A model generated the notes under the pieces. That model worked only from the letters and a program-made list of their open reading frames with translations, had not been told where the DNA came from and did no database searches. Of a stretch of 64,000 bases of DNA, positions 51,401 to 58,836 are shown in pieces; position 1 is the stretch's first letter; each line of letters starts with the position of its first letter. The translations under genes were made by a program, and so were the position numbers. Location: NCBI GenBank assembly GCA_017992475.1, contig JAGOOO010000004.1, forward strand, positions 48,965 to 112,964. Direction: 5' to 3'. This stretch comes from Caldisericia bacterium. Lineage in GTDB: Bacteria > Caldisericota > Caldisericia > JAAYUI01.

Positions 51401-52804
51401 ATGAAAATAAGAAGCATTGTAACATTGATTGCGATATTTGCCTTTTTACTCTCCGGTTGTGGCCAGGTAGCCCCACCAGATAAGGGTGGAAGTGGTGGAG
51501 ACAATAAACAGCAAGAGAATACCGAAAAAAGAATATACTGGTTCGATCGCAACGCAAAAACAGAGACCCAAAGCGGGATTGTGTATAGCGTAAATCTTGG
51601 CTACAAAGACAAGCGACAGGAATTCGGGATACCAGAACCGGGACCAAAATCAGACTATGTTTTAAATACCGGCCTCAAATTCTATCCTCGCGGTCATCTC
51701 ATCTCTATCTCCAAAAACAAAAAGTTCATCCTTTTTTCAACAGAGTTTGGCAAAGGCTTTGACATTGAAAACGGTGAAACTTATCTTGTTGATGGCAAAA
51801 AAGTTTATTTAATAAACGTAACTGAATACTCCATTTATGAACCCTCAACAAAGGAATTTCACTACATAGGTGCTTCATGTCAATATATATTTGATTACAA
51901 TGATAGTAGAGCAAATTATAAGGAAGTCGGCCACAAATACTACCCTGCTGGCTGGATAGATGATGAACTCCTGCTTGTGGAAACCACAAAGGATGAAAAG
52001 ATGTACACAGAGGGGCAGGATGCTTCAGTCAAGATCGAAGAGGTCCTGTCAATTGAAGTCCCATACGCCACTGCAAAGGCAGTCTCCTTCTCCCTAAAGG
52101 ACTTCACGCTTTCCCCAACAGACAAGTTCAAACCTCTGAAACCATGGACTTCATATTCTGATACTCAAACAGGAATAGTTGGTTACTTCGATCCTTTCTA
52201 TCCATTCAGGCAGTTCCTTTTTATTGATTATCCAACATATGGTTCAGCTGTTACCACCCTGACAGACTTCAAGGGTGAAAAAACCTATGACCTTTATGAA
52301 CTGGCCAAAGAGGCCCTCCCCAAGGATTATATATTGGGAAAGTCCAATTTCTGTGGTGCAATGATTGACAAGGATGGCAGAAGAATGTGCTACTACTGCA
52401 TGCAAGGATACCCAAAAGAAATCCTCAAATACAAACCCAATGACCCTGTCTGGAGAGAAAGCTATCCCCCCATACCCAGAGAAGAGTATGTTGTTTTTGG
52501 GCTTGACTTTGACACAGGCAAGATAGAGAAGTACATGACAACAGACCAGATTATCTCTGAGGTGAAAAGACTGTATGGAGAACAACACAAAGATATAGAA
52601 ATACTCATAAAAGGTTTTGGAGGTTTTCTAGATGGGATAACAAAAGGAACTGGACCATTGATCACCATTGGCTGTGCGATTATTTATAAAGTTAATGACA
52701 GCGACAAGATTGTGACCTATGTATATAAATTTGTTGGTCCCAAACTCAACAAGCTAGAAGTAGTAGAAAAAGATTATATGATGTCACCATTTTTCATTAG
52801 GTAG
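51401..52804 (+). CDS. Array lipoprotein, copy 2
   Basis: 467 residues; lipobox LLSGCGQ. Near-identical to copy 1 over the last ~280 residues (YMTTDQIISEVKRLYGEQHK, ITKGTGPLITIGCAIIY) but with a different 90-130 region (YVLNTGLKFYPRGHLISIS). Its N-terminus matches copy 3 (QVAPPDKGGSGGDNKQQEN). Same conserved Cys and FFIR end. Its leader is the second repeat unit. Confidence 0.8.
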   Translation: MKIRSIVTLIAIFAFLLSGCGQVAPPDKGGSGGDNKQQENTEKRIYWFDRNAKTETQSGIVYSVNLGYKDKRQEFGIPEPGPKSDYVLNTGLKFYPRGHLISISKNKKFILFSTEFGKGFDIENGETYLVDGKKVYLINVTEYSIYEPSTKEFHYIGASCQYIFDYNDSRANYKEVGHKYYPAGWIDDELLLVETTKDEKMYTEGQDASVKIEEVLSIEVPYATAKAVSFSLKDFTLSPTDKFKPLKPWTSYSDTQTGIVGYFDPFYPFRQFLFIDYPTYGSAVTTLTDFKGEKTYDLYELAKEALPKDYILGKSNFCGAMIDKDGRRMCYYCMQGYPKEILKYKPNDPVWRESYPPIPREEYVVFGLDFDTGKIEKYMTTDQIISEVKRLYGEQHKDIEILIKGFGGFLDGITKGTGPLITIGCAIIYKVNDSDKIVTYVYKFVGPKLNKLEVVEKDYMMSPFFIR

Positions 52805-52932
52805 TATAAATTCATTTTGAAATCACCGAGGGAGGCCAAGATGAATCTAGGGTATCATCGGGCAAGCTTTAGGGCCAAACCAGATGGGCAAAAGACATTT
52901 TTAAACTGCTTTTGCCCTTGAGGAGGCAACAG
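52805..52932 (+). repeat. Conserved leader before copy 3
   Basis: Very close to the copy 2 leader: ORF 52841-52921 (26 codons) and the same hairpin (52886-52894 with 52909-52917), ending in GAGGAGG. The two leaders differ at only a few positions. Confidence 0.6.
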
Positions 52933-54345
52933 ATGAAAATAAGAAGCATTGTAACATTGATTGCGATATTTGCCTTTTTACTCTCCGGTTGTGGCCAGGT
53001 AGCCCCACCAGATAAGGGTGGAAGTGGTGGAGACAATAAACAGCAAGAGAATGCCGAAAAGAGAATATATTGGTTTGATGACAACACAAGAACAGAGACC
53101 AAAATGGGGATTGTGTATAGCATAAATCTTGACTGCAAGGACAAGCGACAGGAACTTGAAATACCAAAACCAGAACCGCAATCTGATTATGTTGTGAAGT
53201 CTAATTTGGATTTTGGTGTTGGCTCGTTGTCAGTGATCTCCATCTCTAAAAACAAGAAATTTATTCTCACTTCAGCTGAAATCATTAAAAATTTTGACAT
53301 CGAAAACGGCGAAACTTACCTTGTTGATGGCAAAAAAGTTGAAGGCATTGAAGTAAATGAATATTCCATTTATGAGCCCTCAACAAAAGAGTTCCACTAT
53401 ATTGGTGCTTTGTGCAAATATGAATTTAATATTTATCCACCACAAACCATCAAGGAAATCGGCCACAAATACTATCCCGCTGGCTGGCTGGATGATGAGC
53501 TCCTGCTTGTGGAAACCACCAAGGATGAAAAGATATACACAGAGGACCAGGATGCTGCAGTGAAGGTCAGTGAAAGCATTATCGAAGTCCCGTACGCCAC
53601 TGCAAAGGCAGTGTCCTTCTCCCTAAAGGACTTCACACTTTCCCCAACAGACAAGTTCAAACCTCTGAAACCCTGGACTTCATATTCTGACACAAATACA
53701 GGCATAGTTGGTTACTTTGATCCTTTCTACCCATTCAAAAGGTCCCTTTTTATCGATTACCCAAAATATGGTTCAGCTGTCACCACACTGACAGACCTTA
53801 AGGGTGAAAAAACCTATGACCTTTATGAATTGGCCAAAGAGGCCCTCCCCAAGGATTATGTATTGGGAGATTCCAGTTTCTGTGGTGCAATGATTGACAA
53901 GGATGGCAGGAGAATGTGCTACTACTGCATGCAAGGATACCCAAAAGAAATCCTCAAATACAAACCCAATGACCCTGTCTGGAGAGAAAGCTATCCCCCC
54001 ATACCCAGAAGGGAGTACGTCATATTTGGGCTTGATTTTGACACAGGCAAGATAGAGAAGTGCATGGACACTGACAAGATAAACTCTGAGGTACAGAAGT
54101 ATGCCAAACTTCCAATTAAGACTGGCGATCTGGTTACAGTAGCTCCATACATTCTTGATGGTTTTACAAAAGAGTCTGGGCCGATATTTTTACTCCTTTA
54201 CGTCGTAACCCACTTTGATGAAAATGGCATGCGGTTAGATCTGGAGGAAGAATTTTACTTCCTGGCACGTGGTTCCAAACCAGACAAGCTCGAGAAGGTG
54301 GAAATTCCTATTCCCATGATGTTTAAACAAGAGTTTATTAGATGA
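52933..54345 (+). CDS. Array lipoprotein, copy 3 (mosaic)
   Basis: 470 residues. N-terminus as copy 2, middle (residues 60-150, DDNTRTETKMGI, SVISISKNKKFILTSAEII) as copy 1, and the last ~100 residues unlike either but resembling copy 4 (MDTDKINSEVQKYAKL, ILDGFTKESGPIFLLL). The end is EFIR. A chimeric history is the simplest reading. Its TGA overlaps the copy 4 leader ATG. Confidence 0.8.
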   Translation: MKIRSIVTLIAIFAFLLSGCGQVAPPDKGGSGGDNKQQENAEKRIYWFDDNTRTETKMGIVYSINLDCKDKRQELEIPKPEPQSDYVVKSNLDFGVGSLSVISISKNKKFILTSAEIIKNFDIENGETYLVDGKKVEGIEVNEYSIYEPSTKEFHYIGALCKYEFNIYPPQTIKEIGHKYYPAGWLDDELLLVETTKDEKIYTEDQDAAVKVSESIIEVPYATAKAVSFSLKDFTLSPTDKFKPLKPWTSYSDTNTGIVGYFDPFYPFKRSLFIDYPKYGSAVTTLTDLKGEKTYDLYELAKEALPKDYVLGDSSFCGAMIDKDGRRMCYYCMQGYPKEILKYKPNDPVWRESYPPIPRREYVIFGLDFDTGKIEKCMDTDKINSEVQKYAKLPIKTGDLVTVAPYILDGFTKESGPIFLLLYVVTHFDENGMRLDLEEEFYFLARGSKPDKLEKVEIPIPMMFKQEFIR

Positions 54346-54433
54346 ACTCAAGGTATCATCGGGCAAGCTTTAGGGCCAAACCAGACGGGCAAAAGATACT
54401 TTTAAACTGCTTTTGCCCTTGAGGAGGCAATAG
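54342..54433 (+). repeat. Conserved leader before copy 4
   Basis: 26-codon ORF 54342-54422 whose ATG overlaps the copy 3 stop (ATGA); hairpin arms GGGCAAAAG (54387-54395) and CTTTTGCCC (54410-54418). The leader sequence is close to those of copies 2 and 3. Confidence 0.55.
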
Positions 54434-55921
54434 ATGAAAACAAGAAATAGCACTACTGTTTTGGTTTTGCTTGCAGTTTTTGCACTCCTTCTCTCTGGTT
54501 GTGGCCAGGTGACTCCGCCAGGTAAAGGTGGGGATGGTGGAGACAATAAACAGCAAGAGAATATAATCAAGAGTGTCTATTCTCATGACTTAGAATGCAC
54601 ACCATCGCAAATGAGACCAGAAAACAAAAAGCAACAAAAAAGTGTGGCCAAGAGGATTTATTCTTATGATTACGATTCGGAAAATATATCTATATTTAGC
54701 ACCAATCTTGACTTCAAAGGCCTTCGTGAAGAGTATAAAATACCAAATCCAAAACCACAATCTGACTATGTTCTAAAATCTGGCCTAGATTTTCGCATTG
54801 GTCAGCACTCAGTAATATCCATCTCCAACAACAAGAAATTCATTTTTATTTTGACAGTGACTTTTAAAGAATACAGCGCAGATGAGCTGAAAAATGCCGA
54901 CACATACCTTGTTGATGGCAAAAAAGTCCAGCGTATCGATGTTACCGAATACTCAATTTACGATACCTCGACAAAAAAGTTCCACTACATTGGTGCTTCA
55001 TGCCAATATAGATTTGGGTTATCCCACCCGCAAGAAATCAAGGAAATCGGTCACAAATATTATCTCGCAGCCTGGGCGACTGATGAATTACTCCTTGTGG
55101 AGACCACCAAAAACAAGAAAATCTATACTGTGGGGCAAGATACTCCAATAAAAGTTAGCGAGAATACGATCGAAGTTCCTTATGCCACCGCAAAAGCGAC
55201 GTCTTTCTCGCTAAAAAATTTCAAGCTTTCTCTAACAAGCAAATTCAAACCAATAAAACCCTGGGCTTCATACTCTGATTCATGCACCGGAATCGTAGGA
55301 TATTTTGATCCTTTCTATCCATTCACAAAAGCCCTGTATCTCTACTATCCAGAAACCTATGGAGAAATGCGTTATCCAGGTTTTAACACAGTCATCACAA
55401 CACTTTCTGATCTCAAAGGCACAAAAAACTATGATCTGTACAACCTTGCCGAAAAAGCTCTTCCAAAAGATTATGCTCTTGGGAGGTCCTTTTTTCTTGG
55501 GTCGATGATTGATAAAAACAACAAAAAGATGTGCTACTACATCATGGAAGGCTATCAAAAAAACGTCAAAAACGATGAAAAAGCAAAACACGAATACATC
55601 GTTTTTGGGCTTGATTTTAACACAGGCAATATCAAAAAATATATGGACATGAACAGGATAAATTCCGAGGTCAAAAAGTTTGTAAAATTTCCTGACAAAA
55701 TAACCGATATAACCATATCACACGCCTACACCCTCGATGGTCTCACTTTCACAAAAGAAACTGGCCCTACTTTCTTCTTCAGGTGTCTTGTCAGGTATAA
55801 GGACACCGTCAATCCTAGCACAAAATATATGGAATTTCTAATTTATGGCCCAAACCTCGACAAGCTCAAAAAGATGGAAACCAGCTTTCCATTCCGTTTT
55901 GAATATTACTGTATCAGGTGA
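54434..55921 (+). CDS. Array lipoprotein, copy 4
   Basis: 495 residues, lipobox LLSGCGQ, longest copy because the linker region repeats an IYS-x-D-type segment. Core motifs kept (FHYIGASC, VPYATAKATSFSLKNF, WASYSDSCTGIVGYFDPFYPF, MIDKNNKKMCYYIM), but the FCGAMID Cys is replaced by FLGSMID. Ends YCIR. More diverged from copies 1-3 than they are from one another. Confidence 0.8.
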   Translation: MKTRNSTTVLVLLAVFALLLSGCGQVTPPGKGGDGGDNKQQENIIKSVYSHDLECTPSQMRPENKKQQKSVAKRIYSYDYDSENISIFSTNLDFKGLREEYKIPNPKPQSDYVLKSGLDFRIGQHSVISISNNKKFIFILTVTFKEYSADELKNADTYLVDGKKVQRIDVTEYSIYDTSTKKFHYIGASCQYRFGLSHPQEIKEIGHKYYLAAWATDELLLVETTKNKKIYTVGQDTPIKVSENTIEVPYATAKATSFSLKNFKLSLTSKFKPIKPWASYSDSCTGIVGYFDPFYPFTKALYLYYPETYGEMRYPGFNTVITTLSDLKGTKNYDLYNLAEKALPKDYALGRSFFLGSMIDKNNKKMCYYIMEGYQKNVKNDEKAKHEYIVFGLDFNTGNIKKYMDMNRINSEVKKFVKFPDKITDITISHAYTLDGLTFTKETGPTFFFRCLVRYKDTVNPSTKYMEFLIYGPNLDKLKKMETSFPFRFEYYCIR

Positions 55922-55963
55922 TGTGAATATTGGAGACACACTTGAACTGACAAAGGATAACAA

Positions 55964-57322
55964 ATGAAAACAAGAAACGGCATAGCGGCGTTACTCGCGA
56001 TTGTTGTTATACTAATTACTGGATGCGGACAAGCGGTATCACCAGGAAAAAGAATATATTCATACGATTGTATTTCAAATTATATAATTAGTACCAATCT
56101 TGACTTTAAGGATAAACGGAAGGAATTCAGAATACCGGAGCCAAATCCAGAATCAAATTATGTTCTAAATTCTATTTTCAAATTTTATCCTTCAACCCCC
56201 TCTTTTCATTCAATCTCTGAGGACAAGAAATTCATATTTATTTCAACAGATTTCTCTACATCAAGTAATGAAAGTGCCAACAAATTAACTATTGATGGCA
56301 GGAAAGTTATATATCTTTGCGTCACCGAGTACTCTATTTATGAACCTTCGGCAAGAGAATTCCATTATATAGGTGCTTCATGTTTGTATCATCTTGAACA
56401 AAATGACAATGGCATGAAAAACATAAAAGAAGTCGGCCATAAATACTATCCTGCTGCCTGGATGGATGATGAGCTCTTGCTTGTAGAAACCACCAAGGAT
56501 GAAAAGATATACACCGAGGGGCAGGATGCTTCAGTAAAGACCGATGAAATTACGTCACTGGAAGTCCCATACGCAACCACAAGAGCAATGTCCTTTTCAC
56601 TAAAAGATTTCAAGCTATCGCCAACGGACAAGTTCAAACCACTGAAACCATGGACTTCATATTCTGATACCCAAACAGGAATAGTCAGCTATTTTGATCC
56701 ATTTTATCCGTTTCAAAAAATTATCATTAATAGATATCCTTCTTATTATGATTTTACCGTCACAACTTTAACTGATTTGAAATGCACAAAGACCTACGAT
56801 CTCTTTGGGCTTGCTAAAAAAGTTTTTCCAAAAGACTACATTTTGACAAACTCAAGATTCTGTGGTGCAATGATTGACCAGAATGGCAGGAGAATGTGCT
56901 ATTATTTTATGGAAGGGTACCACAAAGATATCCTTAAATATAACAATGAAAGCTTAGGATTTCCAGAAGATAAACTGGTTATTTTCGGACTCGACTTTGA
57001 TACGGGCAAAATAGAAAAATATATGAATGAAGAACAAATTTCTTCTAAAATACGAGAGCTTTACAAGGACAGACACAAAATCAAAGGGGCATCGGCATCA
57101 ACTATAGGAGATATCGTAAATGGGATAACAATGGAAACTGGGCCAATAATCATTGTCTTGTGCACAATTATCCACTATCAACATGACCGTGATTTAGCTG
57201 ACAATCGTTATGATGCATCAGGCTATTTTTGTAAACTTGTCGGTCAAAATCTTAACAAATTGGAGGAATTGGGGTCAAGAGGTGATATTTCCGAAATAAA
57301 TCCACCCCTGTTTATCAGATAA
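55964..57322 (+). CDS. Array lipoprotein, copy 5
   Basis: 452 residues with a short linker and lipobox LITGCGQ. Shares TKDEKIYTEGQDASVK and WTSYSDTQTGIVSYFDPFYPF with copies 1-3, yet its N-terminal and C-terminal thirds are its own. Ends PPLFIR. No repeat leader; an AAGGAT site lies before ATG. Confidence 0.8.
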   Translation: MKTRNGIAALLAIVVILITGCGQAVSPGKRIYSYDCISNYIISTNLDFKDKRKEFRIPEPNPESNYVLNSIFKFYPSTPSFHSISEDKKFIFISTDFSTSSNESANKLTIDGRKVIYLCVTEYSIYEPSAREFHYIGASCLYHLEQNDNGMKNIKEVGHKYYPAAWMDDELLLVETTKDEKIYTEGQDASVKTDEITSLEVPYATTRAMSFSLKDFKLSPTDKFKPLKPWTSYSDTQTGIVSYFDPFYPFQKIIINRYPSYYDFTVTTLTDLKCTKTYDLFGLAKKVFPKDYILTNSRFCGAMIDQNGRRMCYYFMEGYHKDILKYNNESLGFPEDKLVIFGLDFDTGKIEKYMNEEQISSKIRELYKDRHKIKGASASTIGDIVNGITMETGPIIIVLCTIIHYQHDRDLADNRYDASGYFCKLVGQNLNKLEELGSRGDISEINPPLFIR

Positions 57323-57379
57323 TAAGATACTATCTCCCATATCTCGACCTCAATACAAAAATCAGCCTTGGAGATAAAC

Positions 57380-58726
57380 ATGAAAACAAGGAATAGCATA
57401 GTGGCGTTACTCGCGATTGTTGTTGTTTTGATTGCCAGGTTTGACCACTTGCCAGAAAAAAGGATATATTCGTTAGATCATCACGATAACGCAGTGGTCA
57501 GTACCGACCTCTATTTCAACAACAAACGCAAAGAATTTGATATGCCCAAATTAAAACCAGAACCAAAATCAGACTATGTTTTGAAATCCGGCTACGATTT
57601 TCGTAATCTTGGGTCCTCAATTCTTTCAATATCCGGTGATAGAAAATTTTTTCTCATTTCAACAGGCTTCTACATATCTGACACCTACAAACTGATTATT
57701 GACGGAAAAAGAATCAGGTCTTCCTCTGTGACTGAATACTCCATTTATGAGCCTTCAAAAGATATTTTCCACTACATAGGTGCATCATGTTTATATGAAG
57801 TTGATTATTACTATGAACCAGATGATCATGGAGAAACCATAAAAGAAGTTGGGTTCAAGTATTACCCTGCTGACTGGTTATGTAATGAACTGCTCCTCGT
57901 AGAAACCAAAAAAGATAACGTTTTCTATTATAAAAATCAGGATCCAAAAGTAAGTTGCAATGGGTTCGAAGTTCCCTATGCTACCGCAAGAGCAATGTCC
58001 TTTTCACTAAAAGATTTCAAGCTGTCACCAACCAACAAATTCAAGCCTCTGAAACCATGGGTTTCATATTCTGATGCACAAACAGGAATAATTGGGTATT
58101 TTGATCCATTTTACAAATTCCCCTCCCAATATTTTACAAAACCAAGTTTTCCGCAATCATACGACAATAAAGCAGCTATCACCAGCCTGACAGATCTGAA
58201 ATGCACAAAAACCTATGACCTTCTAGACCTTTCAAAAAAAATTCTCCCAGAAAAATACACTCTGGTTCATTCCAGTTTTTGTGGGGCCATAATTGATGAC
58301 ATGGGCAAGCGGATATGCTACTATTGCATGACAGGGTATCCTGAAGATTTTAATTTTGGCACCGAACAAGATGGTTTGCCATCGCTTCCCAAAATAGAAC
58401 AAATTGTCTTCAAGCTCAATTTTGACAGTGGTGAGATTGAGAAGTGCCTCACAACAGACCAAATCCACTCTGAAATTCGCAGGCTTTATGGAGACACACA
58501 TGACACCACAAAAACATTCTCTTTTTTCTATGAATGTGTTGCAGATGGAATAACAAAAGAGACTGGCCCAGTGATGATTATTATTGGTGCATTTCCAGAC
58601 CAGAAAAAAGAAGTTGATGATTGGGCATTCTTTTTCTGCAGAGTCGTGGGTAAAAACCTGGATAAGCTGGAGAAAACCGGGCTTGATGATAAAACAAAAT
58701 TAAACCCATCATTTTTTATCAGATAA
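57380..58726 (+). CDS. Array paralog, copy 6, lipobox cysteine lost
   Basis: 448 residues from the ATG at 57380 (GGAGATAAAC; an in-frame ATG at 57368 is possible). The signal segment matches copy 5 (MKTRNSIVALLAIVVVLI) but continues ARFDHLPEKR instead of LxGC, so it may stay membrane-anchored or be released. The core FHYIGASC, VPYATARAMSFSLKDF, FCGAIIDDMGKRICYYCM is kept. Ends FFIR. Confidence 0.8.
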   Translation: MKTRNSIVALLAIVVVLIARFDHLPEKRIYSLDHHDNAVVSTDLYFNNKRKEFDMPKLKPEPKSDYVLKSGYDFRNLGSSILSISGDRKFFLISTGFYISDTYKLIIDGKRIRSSSVTEYSIYEPSKDIFHYIGASCLYEVDYYYEPDDHGETIKEVGFKYYPADWLCNELLLVETKKDNVFYYKNQDPKVSCNGFEVPYATARAMSFSLKDFKLSPTNKFKPLKPWVSYSDAQTGIIGYFDPFYKFPSQYFTKPSFPQSYDNKAAITSLTDLKCTKTYDLLDLSKKILPEKYTLVHSSFCGAIIDDMGKRICYYCMTGYPEDFNFGTEQDGLPSLPKIEQIVFKLNFDSGEIEKCLTTDQIHSEIRRLYGDTHDTTKTFSFFYECVADGITKETGPVMIIIGAFPDQKKEVDDWAFFFCRVVGKNLDKLEKTGLDDKTKLNPSFFIR

Positions 58727-58776
58727 CTTAAATGTTTTGACCTGCCTCAATAATTCTTCTGTTTTGCTGTCATCTA

Positions 58777-58805
58777 TTGCCAAGCAGTTGCTGGGGGGAT
58801 ATTAT
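58777..58805 (+). promoter_or_regulatory. Promoter of the PQQ/FnIII secreted-protein gene
   Basis: TTGCCA (58777-58782), 17-bp spacer, TATTAT (58800-58805). AAGGAGGG follows about 20 nt later, before the ATG at 58837. Confidence 0.65.
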
Positions 58806-58836
58806 GTGAGAGCACCAGTTAAACAAGGAGGGTTTT

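Noticed and set aside
51273..54433. The repeated leaders as CRISPR or integron attC sites
   Set aside because: There are only three ~90-130 bp units separated by whole genes, with no spacers and no RYYYAAC/GTTRRRY core; a tandem gene duplication explains them.
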